Assembly (NCBI GenBank): GCA_001795115.1 | Contig: MGNI01000049.1 | Coordinates: 13,552-29,142, forward strand | DNA: 15,591 nucleotides | Source of the DNA: Chloroflexi bacterium RBG_16_48_8 | GTDB lineage: Bacteria > Chloroflexota > Anaerolineae > Anaerolineales > E44-bin32 | Direction of reading: 5' to 3' | Part shown: positions 1-7,222 of the stretch, one piece after another | Numbering within the stretch: the first letter of the stretch is position 1 | Layout of the letters: every line of letters begins with the position of its first letter | The notes under the pieces: model-generated | The model's database searches: none | What the model was told of the DNA's origin: nothing | The model's input: the letters and a program-made list of their open reading frames with translations, nothing else | Program-made: the position numbers and the translations under genes

Positions 1-502
1 TGTTGGGGTTAGCGATCACGATGATCTTTGTCTTCGGTGTGACCGCAGCAATGATCGCATCCGGATCGAAGAGTAATTCATTATTCTCATACTGCATCGG
101 CACGGAAACAAGTTTGCCACCCACAACCTCACAACGTAATCGATAGATGCCAAAACAGGGAGTATGTTGGATGACTTCTTGGCCGACCTCGACTAAGCTC
201 CTCCAGATCATGTCATAGATTTCGCTCGAGCCATTTCCGAGGAGCACATTCTCCGGCCCATCCAATCCATTGATCTCTGCGATCTTCGACCTGACCACAA
301 GTCCTTGATCCGGATAGCGGTTTGCCAGCTTGGCATACTTCCGGATTGCCTCCTGAACCTTGGGAGAGGGCTCATGGGGATTTTCATTCGACATCATCCT
401 GTGTAAAGCAGGATTCTGCCATGCAAGTTCGATGTGGGACGAGACATACATCTTTCGATCTCGCATCCATGGTACAAAGAACCCTTTCATTGATTTCTGC
501 AT
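1..502 (-). CDS. HisC-like class I/II PLP aminotransferase, N-terminal part (gene continues off the left edge)
   Basis: An uninterrupted reading frame of 167 codons runs from an ATG at 502 to the window edge, so only the N-terminal part is present. An SD sequence GGGAG lies 7-8 nt upstream of the ATG. The segment around residues 39-66 (NENPHEPSPKVQEAIRK, then NRYPDQG) matches the entry motif of histidinol-phosphate-type aminotransferases. LGNGSSE (88-94) fits the phosphate-binding loop, and the last visible residues IVIANPN are the start of the family's ANPNNPTG motif. The PLP lysine lies outside the window. Family members move an amino group from glutamate to a keto or phosphorylated substrate in the cytoplasm; the substrate here cannot be read. 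The gene sits 87 bp after the aldolase gene on the same strand, so it is probably the third gene of a GntR-aldolase-aminotransferase operon. A role in histidine synthesis is not shown, because no other his gene is visible. Confidence 0.88.
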   Translation of the reverse strand, partial: MQKSMKGFFVPWMRDRKMYVSSHIELAWQNPALHRMMSNENPHEPSPKVQEAIRKYAKLANRYPDQGLVVRSKIAEINGLDGPENVLLGNGSSEIYDMIWRSLVEVGQEVIQHTPCFGIYRLRCEVVGGKLVSVPMQYENNELLFDPDAIIAAVTPKTKIIVIANPN

Positions 503-589
503 AAAACTCTCCCTGAAAAATGGTTACACTCGTTTATCTCCATATCGATCGAGATGATCACCAGGGGGAAACGCCTATCCTAAGGAGAC

Positions 590-1465
590 CTATGCCTTCC
601 CAGCGCTTCCCAACATGTCAATCCAATAGCTGACTTTGGCATGGATCGCCTTCTTCACTTCCTTATCAATCCTGCCCGGGTTGTACTCATCCCGGTGTTG
701 GCGGATGTACTCGTAGGTTGCGTCAATCAGACTGTGCTTTAGGTCAGTGGACACATTGAACTTGGCTCCCCCAAGACCAATCAACTTACGGACGTAATCA
801 AGCGGAAGTCCCGTCCCGCCATGTACCACCAATGGTATTCTTACACCCTGACCATTGATCAAACGGAAGATCTTCCCGAAACGTTCGAAGTCAACTTTTG
901 GATTGGCCGTTTTGTAGACCCCATGCGCCGTGCCGATCGCAGGCGCAAACAGATCCACCCCCGTTTGCTCCACGAACTCCACTGCCTGTTCCGGATTACA
1001 CAGCAGTGCTTCATCCTCAGCCACTCGGACCTGGTCCTCCACGCCGGATACGGTTCCCAACTCACCCTCCACAGAGGCTGTGCCCAACCGGTGGCAATAA
1101 TCGACGACCTCTTTCGTCTGACGGATGTTCTCTTCGAGATCTTGCTTGGAGGCATCGATCATGATGTTGGTATAGCCGGCATCCGCGCACTGCTTGCAGT
1201 AATTCACATCTTCGCAATGATCCAGATGGAGGGCGATGGGAATCGGCGCCGATTCAGCTAAAGTTCGAAAGATGGCAACGAGCACCTCTTTTCCCAGGAA
1301 TTGGGAAGGAGTGACCGAGGTCTGAATGATCAGGGGTGCGCGGTGATCCAGATGGGCTTCAACGACTGCCTCCATCTGAATCAAGTTGGTGATATTGAAA
1401 GCGCCAACGGCATACTTGCCCTCGGTTGCTTCAATCAAGATGTCTTTCGCGGTTTGAATGGACAT
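590..1465 (-). CDS. Class II (zinc-dependent) ketose-bisphosphate aldolase, GatY/KbaY/Fba type
   Basis: This 291-residue protein has the normal length for the short class II aldolases that cleave fructose- or tagatose-1,6-bisphosphate into glycerone phosphate and an aldehyde phosphate. HLDHCE (80-85) carries the catalytic Asp82 and the zinc ligand His83, the same numbers as in E. coli GatY/KbaY. VEGELG (132-137), GTAHG with His181 and VVHGGTG with His215 supply the remaining metal and phosphate-binding elements. NVSTD (237-241) is the C-terminal phosphate loop. The ATG at 1465 follows GGGAG with 7 nt spacing. It lies between a GntR regulator and an aminotransferase on the same strand, which points to a catabolic or specialised sugar-phosphate pathway rather than housekeeping glycolysis. 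The true substrate (fructose-, tagatose- or a deoxy-sugar phosphate) cannot be decided from the sequence. Confidence 0.95.
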   Translation of the reverse strand: MSIQTAKDILIEATEGKYAVGAFNITNLIQMEAVVEAHLDHRAPLIIQTSVTPSQFLGKEVLVAIFRTLAESAPIPIALHLDHCEDVNYCKQCADAGYTNIMIDASKQDLEENIRQTKEVVDYCHRLGTASVEGELGTVSGVEDQVRVAEDEALLCNPEQAVEFVEQTGVDLFAPAIGTAHGVYKTANPKVDFERFGKIFRLINGQGVRIPLVVHGGTGLPLDYVRKLIGLGGAKFNVSTDLKHSLIDATYEYIRQHRDEYNPGRIDKEVKKAIHAKVSYWIDMLGSAGKA

Positions 1466-1493
1466 GGTTATCTCCCTTTCTCATGTAAATATG

Positions 1494-1506
1494 GAATCAT
1501 TGATTC
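1494..1506. promoter_or_regulatory. Perfect palindrome GAATCA-T-TGATTC before the aldolase gene
   Basis: GAATCA (1494-1499) and TGATTC (1501-1506) are exact reverse complements around one central base. They lie 29 bp upstream of the aldolase start, inside the GntR-aldolase gap. The position suits an operator. The motif does not resemble the GT-N-TA-N-AC core of GntR sites, so if functional it may serve another protein. Confidence 0.35.
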
Positions 1507-1548
1507 ATCATTACAGAACGACATTGTCAGCTTCTGTTGTAGGAATGG

Positions 1549-1567
1549 AAGGTTAACCTTGTATAAT
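1549..1567. promoter_or_regulatory. Palindrome AAGGTTAACCTT overlapping a TTGTATAA GntR-like half-site
   Basis: AAGGTTAACCTT (1549-1560) is a perfect 12-bp palindrome. TTGTATAA (1559-1566) overlaps its right end and repeats the first seven bases of the TTGTATATACAA operator at the repressor's own promoter. On the minus strand the same bases read TATACA, which could be a -10 box for the aldolase gene. Control of the aldolase by the GntR protein through this site is inferred. Confidence 0.35.
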
Positions 1568-1588
1568 GATTTTTCTGTCGAGAAGCGT

Positions 1589-2338
1589 CTACCTCCGATA
1601 CTGAGTGCTCTCCACTTGGAACAGGTATCGATCTCCCCGATAGAAGGAGTGAAGCAGCTCCACAGGATTATTTTGGGAGCCATACGTGATACTCTCCAAG
1701 AACATGCAGGGGATGGTCTTGCCAATATTCAATCTGTGGGCGATCTCCTCAGAGGGCATGATCGCTCGTAGGGTCTGTACGGAATGATGCAGGTCGACAT
1801 CAAAATGCTGCACCAGGATCATATACATCGAACCCTGGATCTTCTCCTGAAGAAGCTCTTTGAAGGCTTCATAGGCGTAGTATTGTCGTTCCAGAACAAA
1901 AGGGGTTTGATCGGCTATCCGTAAGCGCTCGATACAAATCACTCGAGCATTCAACTCGAGCTGTAACTTTTTGGCAATCTCCTCAGATGCTTTTACCACT
2001 TCCTTAGAGAGCTCGCGATCATCTAATTCAACCCCGCTAATATCAAAATCATCCACGAAACTGGTAATTCGCCCAAGGCGATGGACAGGGGTTAAAAGTG
2101 CCTTTCGCTTAACGAAAGTCCCCATTCCCCTTCGCCGCTCAAGCAATCCCTTCTGCGACAGAGAGGCAAGAGCATGCCGGACCGTATTTCGATTGAGACG
2201 AAAATCATCGGCGAGCCGCGTTTCTGATGGGATTTTTTCCCCCACCTGGAACGTGCCATCCGCAATTCTGGCTTCGATCCAGTTGGCCAATTGGTGATAG
2301 AGAGGTATGGGGCTATGCTTATCCAGAATTTTGCTCAT
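1589..2338 (-). CDS. GntR family transcriptional repressor, HutC subfamily (UTRA domain)
   Basis: The chosen ATG at 2338 gives 249 residues, the usual size for HutC-type regulators. The frame stays open upstream to 2509, but that extension crosses the promoter and operator and has no family similarity. Residues 10-78 form the winged HTH: IPLYHQLANWIEARI, then EKIPSETRLADDFRLNRNTV and GLLERRRGMGTFV are near-consensus GntR. Residues about 90-245 fit the UTRA ligand-binding fold, with typical phrases such as ERLRIADQTPFVLER and a C-terminal RGDRYLFQVE. Such proteins are dimeric repressors released by a small molecule, often a sugar phosphate or amino acid derivative. It is the first gene before the aldolase and aminotransferase and has an operator at its own promoter, so autoregulation plus control of the operon is likely. 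No strong SD is visible at this start. Confidence 0.92.
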   Translation of the reverse strand: MSKILDKHSPIPLYHQLANWIEARIADGTFQVGEKIPSETRLADDFRLNRNTVRHALASLSQKGLLERRRGMGTFVKRKALLTPVHRLGRITSFVDDFDISGVELDDRELSKEVVKASEEIAKKLQLELNARVICIERLRIADQTPFVLERQYYAYEAFKELLQEKIQGSMYMILVQHFDVDLHHSVQTLRAIMPSEEIAHRLNIGKTIPCMFLESITYGSQNNPVELLHSFYRGDRYLFQVESTQYRR

Positions 2339-2355
2339 CGTATGAACATAGGATC

Positions 2356-2404
2356 TTGTATATTTGTATATACAATTGTACAATAAGTCTCTCGTCCTGT
2401 CCAA
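2356..2404 (-). promoter_or_regulatory. GntR promoter with operator TTGTATATACAA and flanking half-sites
   Basis: TTGTATATACAA (2364-2375) is a perfect 12-bp palindrome containing GTATATAC, an exact match to the GntR-family core GT-N-TA-N-AC. It is flanked by TTGTATAT (2356-2363) and by the 8-bp palindrome TTGTACAA (2376-2383), making three abutting TTGTA boxes. On the minus strand a -10 like TACAAT (2375-2380) and a weak -35 TTGGAC (2399-2404) are 18 bp apart, so a bound repressor would cover the -10. The operator is 26 bp upstream of the GntR start codon. Confidence 0.7.
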
Positions 2405-2994
2405 CATCAATGCGAAAGGGTGTATTCCAAAAAAAAGCGATAGTATCGTCAGCTGGCGGGGAGAAAGGTTTGCGGGGTTTGGTCTTCTTCTCATCCGGAA
2501 TACGCCCATGCGGAATGGGTGCGTTCCTGGAAATAATGCCTCAGGTCACTCAGGGTGAGCGTTGTGATGTGGGTGGCGTTTCCATTCCACAACATCCTCT
2601 ACCTCAACAACAAATGAACCATACCGCATCCAATGCAATATGCCCATTCGGAAGCGTTCACTGAATCTGTGTCGAGAGACTCTTCTATTCATTCCCAATG
2701 CTTACCTGCTTTGCACGCTTAAAATGAGGCAAAACGCATTATGCCTGCGGTACAATTGAACACCATGTTCTCCAAGCCTTGCTTCCATCCGCGATTTACG
2801 AACGCTTATTTTGTATGAATAGCTGGATCGGTAGATAAGAAGGAAATCAAGGGGAACAAAATGAGAAGTGGGAATACGATACAGGTACGAAACATCCAGG
2901 CGATTCTGCACTAGAATACGCATCCTCACACTTGAACCGCAGATTGAATTCCCACAATGACAAGAGGAAAACTGAGTGCACGGAAGGAGAAACG
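2405..2994. other. Long intergenic region without a convincing gene
   Basis: About 590 bp separate the divergent GntR and phosphate transporter genes. Short open frames exist on both strands, but none has a good ribosome binding site, a recognisable motif or protein-like composition. Minor structure includes a bulged stem around 2498-2528 (GGAA and CCCAT pairing with ATGGG and TTCC), and an A-run at 2429-2437. The phosphate transporter promoter should be in the right part, but no clear sigma-70 pair could be picked. The SD for that gene, GGAAGGAG, is at 2982-2989. Confidence 0.5.
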
Positions 2995-3978
2995 ATGACT
3001 TTGCTCTCGGTACTGATCGCCTCGGCTTTAATCTTTGATTTCCTGAATGGTTTTCACGACTCTTCCAATGTCGTCGCCACGGTGATCTCTTCGCGTGCCA
3101 TGCGGCCACGTACTGCTTTGGTAATGGCAGCAATCGCTGAATTTACTGCGCCCTTTCTCTTTGGTGTCGCTGTGGCCACAACGGTCGGGAAAGAGGTCAT
3201 TGAACCTTCCGCCATCTCCCCTGATGTGGTTTTGGGTGCGGTTTGTGCTGCAATCCTTTGGAATCTCCTGACCTGGTGGCTAGGGATCCCCTCCTCCTCT
3301 TCCCACGCTTTGATCGGTGGGTTGCTTGGTTCCTCCATTGTCGCCAATGGACTGGGCATCATCCAGATCGGTGGTTTAATCAAGGTCTTGATTGCTCTTT
3401 TAATCTCCCCACCACTCGGCCTGGTAACAGGTTTTCTCCTTATGCGTGTCCTCCGCTATATGCTACGGAATGCTACACCGCGTGTCAGTACAACTTTTAA
3501 GCGGGCTCAAGTCTTTACCGCGTTAGCGCTCTCCCTCTCACACGGGACCAACGACGCACAAAAGACCATGGGCGTGATCACCATGGGTCTTGTAGCCAGC
3601 GGGTTTCAGCAAACCTTTGAGGTTCCGTTATGGGTAATCGCAGCCAGTGCAAGTGCGATTGCCCTCGGAACTTCATTAGGGGGTTGGCGCCTAATCCGCA
3701 CCTTAGGTGGCCGGATTTATAAGGTCCGACCTATTCATGGTTTCACATCACAAGCAGCTTCCGCTGCCGTTATTTTCACAGCAGCTCTGTTAGGGGGTCC
3801 TGTGAGCACAACACAGGTGGTTGGTTCGGCTATCATGGGAACAGGAGCAGCTGAACGCTTATCCAAAGTCCGATGGCAGGTTGGAAGAGAGATGGTAACA
3901 ACCTGGTTGTTAACCATTCCAGCTACAGCGGCATTATCCGCATTGCTTTTCCTTGTGCTGCAACGTATCTTTTGGTAA
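2995..3978 (+). CDS. PiT family inorganic phosphate transporter
   Basis: This 327-residue integral membrane protein carries the two inverted PiT signature segments: FLNGFHDSSNVVATVISS near residues 16-33 and LSHGTNDAQKTMG at 181-193, each with the conserved Asp/Asn pair. GIPSSSSHALIGG (98-110) and GGPVSTTQVVG (267-277) are the paired phosphate-pathway loops. Around ten membrane segments can be seen. The ATG at 2995 has an ideal GGAAGGAG 5 nt upstream; the in-frame extension to 2932 has no SD and is not hydrophobic. Family members import phosphate (often as a metal-phosphate complex) using H+ or Na+. Bacterial PiT genes often follow a PhoU-like DUF47 gene, but none is present here. The next gene downstream encodes a YitT-type membrane protein, 133 bp away. 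Confidence 0.95.
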   Translation: MTLLSVLIASALIFDFLNGFHDSSNVVATVISSRAMRPRTALVMAAIAEFTAPFLFGVAVATTVGKEVIEPSAISPDVVLGAVCAAILWNLLTWWLGIPSSSSHALIGGLLGSSIVANGLGIIQIGGLIKVLIALLISPPLGLVTGFLLMRVLRYMLRNATPRVSTTFKRAQVFTALALSLSHGTNDAQKTMGVITMGLVASGFQQTFEVPLWVIAASASAIALGTSLGGWRLIRTLGGRIYKVRPIHGFTSQAASAAVIFTAALLGGPVSTTQVVGSAIMGTGAAERLSKVRWQVGREMVTTWLLTIPATAALSALLFLVLQRIFW

Positions 3979-4111
3979 CACAAATTTTCTATAAGCAGGA
4001 ACGCTCACTAGACATTTAAACCGCTGCCGCCATTCCAAGACAGAGTTACCCGAATAAAATCTTGTCGGATAAATACTACCTTGAGAAAAACTGAGTCACA
4101 GAGAAACAGAG

Positions 4112-5038
4112 ATGAAAACAAAAACACGTAAGAAAACCCCTGGCAAGGATTTATCTTCTGCAATTAAAAGCTATCTCCTGCTAACATTGGGCGCAGTTAT
4201 CCTGGCATTCAATATCAACCTTTTCCTTGCTCCAGCTGATATCGCTCCAGGCGGCGTATCTGGTACAGCTATCATTCTCAATGAGCTTGTGGGGTGGCCT
4301 ATTGGTCTGATCATGTTTGTGCTGAATATCCCATTGATCGCACTTGGATTTCGACACATGGGCCGATTCCAGTTTCTTTTCAGAACCCTCTACGCTGTTG
4401 CTATTTACAACTTTGGGGTAGACCTCATAGGCCTATGGGTTCACAAAGATGGTATTACGAATGACTTATTGCTGAATGCGCTTTATGGTGGAATCGTTGG
4501 AGGTATCGGAACTGGACTCGTCTATCGAGGACATGGTACCACCGCGGGTACAGGCGTCATCAGCCGTGTCTTGCAACTGCATACGGGTATCCCCATAAGC
4601 CAACTGTATCTTTTTATCGACGGAGGTGTGGTGTTGATCGCCGCGTTGGTTTTTGGATGGGAAAAAGCCATGTATGCCCTGATCACTCTTTTCGTGTGGG
4701 GGATCGCCGCCGATTACATCCTTGAGGGACCAAGCGTTATACGTACAGTCATCATCATCACCGAATTGCCAGAGAAAGTTTCCAATGCGGTTCTGCAACA
4801 ACACCACCTGGGATTGACCTCTTGGACGGGTAAAGGGATGTTCAGTGGCGAAGAACGAACGATCCTCTTCTGTACCGTGAGGCGGCCGGACGTGAATGCA
4901 CTCCGCTCAACGATCATCCAGGTTGATCCAAGGGCTTTCCTGGTCATCGGTCAAGGACATCAGGCTAGTGGTGGTTTCCTTCAGAAGGTCCCGGTCAAAC
5001 CTCGAGAGGAATCGAAAGAAATGGCTATAAAGGAATAA
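4112..5038 (+). CDS. YitT family membrane protein (DUF161 membrane domain plus DUF2179)
   Basis: The 308-residue product has a basic N-terminus, then about five membrane segments (roughly 22-200) with the family phrases NLFLAPADIAPGGVSGTAII, GLVYRGHGTTAGTGVISR and GISQLY-like PISQLYLFIDG. The soluble C-terminal part (about 212-290, including GKGMFSGEERTILFC and DPRAFLVIGQGH) is the DUF2179 domain. YitT/YpjC/YqfU proteins are common in Firmicutes and Chloroflexota but their transported substrate, if any, is not established. The ATG at 4112 is preceded by only a weak purine stretch (GAGAAACAGAG), so expression may be modest. It follows the phosphate transporter on the same strand with a 133-bp gap and no obvious terminator, so co-transcription is possible. 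The gene converges on the histidine kinase at 5143. Confidence 0.9.
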   Translation: MKTKTRKKTPGKDLSSAIKSYLLLTLGAVILAFNINLFLAPADIAPGGVSGTAIILNELVGWPIGLIMFVLNIPLIALGFRHMGRFQFLFRTLYAVAIYNFGVDLIGLWVHKDGITNDLLLNALYGGIVGGIGTGLVYRGHGTTAGTGVISRVLQLHTGIPISQLYLFIDGGVVLIAALVFGWEKAMYALITLFVWGIAADYILEGPSVIRTVIIITELPEKVSNAVLQQHHLGLTSWTGKGMFSGEERTILFCTVRRPDVNALRSTIIQVDPRAFLVIGQGHQASGGFLQKVPVKPREESKEMAIKE

Positions 5039-5142
5039 GTATTTAAGTTCGATCGGATCTCTTCTGGCATCAAAACAAATCTGTGGCAAACACGCCTCAA
5101 GATCTACCAGACAACCGCCTAGGCATCAGCACCTACTGCGTA

Positions 5143-6696
5143 TTAAGGTTCGCGGGCTGGAATTGTGAAGTAGAATGTCGAACCCCTTCCAGATTCGGAT
5201 ACAACCCAAATCCGTCCACCGTGACGCTCTATAATCCTTTTACAAATAGCCAGACCCAGCCCAGTCCCGGGGTATTCGTCTTGCGTATGCAATCGCTGGA
5301 AAATGACAAAAATCCGATCCATGTGCTGTGGCTTGATACCGATGCCATTATCCTTGATCGAAAACTCCCACTCGCTATTCCTTCGTACTACTCCAATGTG
5401 AACCTCTGGTCTCTCCTCACCTCGGAATTTAATGGCGTTGCTGATGAGATTCTGAAAGAGTTGTTCCAGCTGGACTCGGTCCCCCAGGATGCTCGGAAGG
5501 GGATCATGAGTAACCACTGCTCCACTCTCTCCAATGGCCATCGTCAAATTCGTAATGACCATATCAAGGATCGTCTCGCAATCTACTGGTTCAAATGCTT
5601 TACCTCTCGTGCCAACTCGGGAATAGGTCAGCAGATCATCGATCAGCCTTTGTAAACGTCTTGTACCATCCAAGATATAAGCAATATAATCATCTGCATC
5701 AGCATCTAATTGTTCTCTATAGCGTTTTGCCAGCAGATCTGCGAAACCCGATATGGCACGAAGTGGCTCACGCAAATCATGGGAAGCGATACTGGCGAAA
5801 CGCTCAAGGTCGGTATTGGATCGCTCAAGGTCCAGCTTCGACTGCTCAAAAGCCTTTTCCACCTGCTTACGCTCGGTAATATCACGGACAACGACCAGCA
5901 TCACCGTTTCCTTACCGATTTCCTGTAACCTGGCTGTGATTTCCACAGGGAAGTACTCGCCGTTCGAACGAACGTTAACGGTTTCTACCGGATTTTCGGG
6001 AAGGGTAGCATCCATCAAGTCGCCCGGTATGATGGCCAAGTATCCATCTGGCACCAGGTCATTCACGGTTTTCGTCAGCAGCTCCTCTCGACGATAGCCG
6101 AACATCTCGCAGGCACATGCATTCGCATCCAGAATCTCACCTGTAATACCTTCGACAAAGATGGCATCCTGCACACCTTCGAATATCCCACGATAGCGGG
6201 TTTCAGAGGCCTGCAGCGTCTCCTCCATCCGCTTTTGTTCAGTGATATCCTCCTCAACTGCGAGGAAATGGGTGATCTTGTTTTCCTCGTCGTGGATGGG
6301 AGAGATGGACGCATATACCCAAAAAAGCTCGCTGCTTTTTTTCTTATTGTGGAATTCGCCTCGCCATTCCTTTCCAGCACGAAGCATCTTCCATATCCTT
6401 GCATATTCTTCACTTGGAGTTTCACCAGATTTGAGGAGCCGCGCATTTTTCCCAAAAACCTCTTCCGAAGAGTAGCCCGATACTTGGGTGAATTTTGGAT
6501 TGACGTACTCGATATTCCCTTCCATATCCGTGATGATGATCAAACTTGAGCTCTGGGAGACGGCTCGAGACAGCTTGCGGATCTCTTCTTCAGCCTGTTT
6601 ACGCTCGGCCTCAATCCGCTCCAACATCCCCACTTTCTGTCGAAGTTCATCAAGTTCATTCAGAAGCTGTTTTGCACCCTTTCTACGATCATCCAT
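5143..6696 (-). CDS. Cytosolic PAS-PAS sensor histidine kinase
   Basis: The 517-residue protein begins with a coiled coil (about 5-45). Two PAS domains follow (about 45-155, with GYSSEEVFGKNARLLKSGE and WRGEFHNKKK, and about 165-278), each ending in a PAC-type DITE(Q/R)K. Next come a linker helix, a HisKA domain with phosphoacceptor His306 in ASHDLREPLRAISG, and an intact HATPase_c. The ATPase shows N-box QNLISNAIKF (415-424), G1 DNGIGI (449-454), a DRIFVIFQRL F-box and G2 GTGLGLAI (477-484). No membrane segment or receiver is present, so it should sense an intracellular signal and phosphorylate an unlinked response regulator. The first PAS resembles the Aer/NifL-like group, some of which bind flavin, but no ligand can be assigned. 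The ATG at 6696 has AAGGAG with 8 nt spacing. No partner regulator is adjacent. Confidence 0.95.
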   Translation of the reverse strand: MDDRRKGAKQLLNELDELRQKVGMLERIEAERKQAEEEIRKLSRAVSQSSSLIIITDMEGNIEYVNPKFTQVSGYSSEEVFGKNARLLKSGETPSEEYARIWKMLRAGKEWRGEFHNKKKSSELFWVYASISPIHDEENKITHFLAVEEDITEQKRMEETLQASETRYRGIFEGVQDAIFVEGITGEILDANACACEMFGYRREELLTKTVNDLVPDGYLAIIPGDLMDATLPENPVETVNVRSNGEYFPVEITARLQEIGKETVMLVVVRDITERKQVEKAFEQSKLDLERSNTDLERFASIASHDLREPLRAISGFADLLAKRYREQLDADADDYIAYILDGTRRLQRLIDDLLTYSRVGTRGKAFEPVDCETILDMVITNLTMAIGESGAVVTHDPLPSILGDRVQLEQLFQNLISNAIKFRGEERPEVHIGVVRRNSEWEFSIKDNGIGIKPQHMDRIFVIFQRLHTQDEYPGTGLGLAICKRIIERHGGRIWVVSESGRGSTFYFTIPAREP

Positions 6697-6882
6697 CCAT
6701 CTTGCTCCTTAAAGGTCGGATATCATTTTACAAGGATCCGCATGGGTTTATGATAACAGAGGTTATACGGAAATATCCCTTTTCAGATGTTTCACCCGTC
6801 AGAGGGCAAAGGATGAAACCACAGCAAGCCATCCCTACCTCCATCATCACACCGCGAGACATGGAAATAATCTCTCCTAACT

Positions 6883-6933
6883 AGGCAAACCGCCGAAAGT
6901 ATTTTGATGAGTTGCCTGAATGGCGGTTTGCTT
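6883..6933. repeat. Inverted repeat, 10 perfect bp (12 with end pairs), 27-nt loop
   Basis: GCAAACCGCC (6885-6894) is the exact reverse complement of GGCGGTTTGC (6922-6931). An outer G-T and A-T pair can extend the stem to 6883/6933. There is no T-run after the stem, so it is not a canonical intrinsic terminator. Confidence 0.75.
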
Positions 6934-6935
6934 AA

Positions 6936-6989
6936 GTGATTGGCCAGGTTTTACGTTCGCTGTTTGTCAAATTACTTCCGGCCAATCAC
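6936..6989. repeat. Second inverted repeat, 10 perfect bp, 34-nt loop
   Basis: GTGATTGGCC (6936-6945) is the exact reverse complement of GGCCAATCAC (6980-6989). It begins only two bases after the first inverted repeat ends. A short ACCGCG (6851-6856) and CGCGGT (6996-7001) pair encloses both, so the three could form a three-way junction in RNA. Confidence 0.75.
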
Positions 6990-7222
6990 CTAGAACGCGG
7001 TTACAATTATTCATCACGATTTCCAGAACACGACTGGATCACAAGGTCAACCAAGGGTTCAGGTGCTGCAAAAAAATGGAGAGTACAAGCAAAAAGATTG
7101 TTCCTCACAATCCCACAAATAGGAGCGCCATAATCTTAATGCATGGATCCAGACAACAGGTTCTATCCTCTTGATGAATTCTTTCGTCACAGATTATCCT
7201 TTGCCAAAGAGGTCTGAAAGAA

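Larger units (their letters stand above)
6697..7222. other. Non-coding region upstream of the homocysteine methyltransferase gene
   Basis: The 526 bp between the divergent kinase and methyltransferase genes contain no convincing ORF. An 84-codon frame at 6920-7174 has no SD and unprotein-like composition. The distinctive content is the pair of inverted repeats at 6883-6989, described separately. An SD GAGG lies 10 nt before the methyltransferase ATG. No known SAM, SAH, cobalamin or T-box riboswitch core sequence was recognised by eye. Confidence 0.55.

Noticed and set aside
821..1261. 146-codon plus-strand ORF inside the aldolase gene
   Set aside because: It is the antisense shadow of a conserved, complete aldolase coding sequence.
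2428..2450. T-run on the minus strand after a CGATA-TATCG pair, resembling an intrinsic terminator
   Set aside because: The stem is only 4-5 bp and AT-rich, and no minus-strand gene ends just upstream of it.
2227..2664. 145-codon plus-strand ORF crossing the GntR start and promoter
   Set aside because: It runs antisense through the conserved GntR HTH and over the operator, and has no recognisable domain.
2792..2804. CGATTTACGAACG, also present around 12757-12769
   Set aside because: A 13-base exact match is expected a few times by chance in a 15.6-kb window, and the flanks do not align.
6690..6700. Mini-frame ATG GAT GGA TGA overlapping the PAS kinase start
   Set aside because: It starts only 4 nt after the AAGGAG and encodes three residues; the in-frame ATG at 6696 has the better spacing.
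6920..7174. 84-codon plus-strand ORF in the kinase-methyltransferase gap
   Set aside because: No ribosome binding site or family motif, and it starts inside the inverted-repeat region; composition does not look like a real protein.
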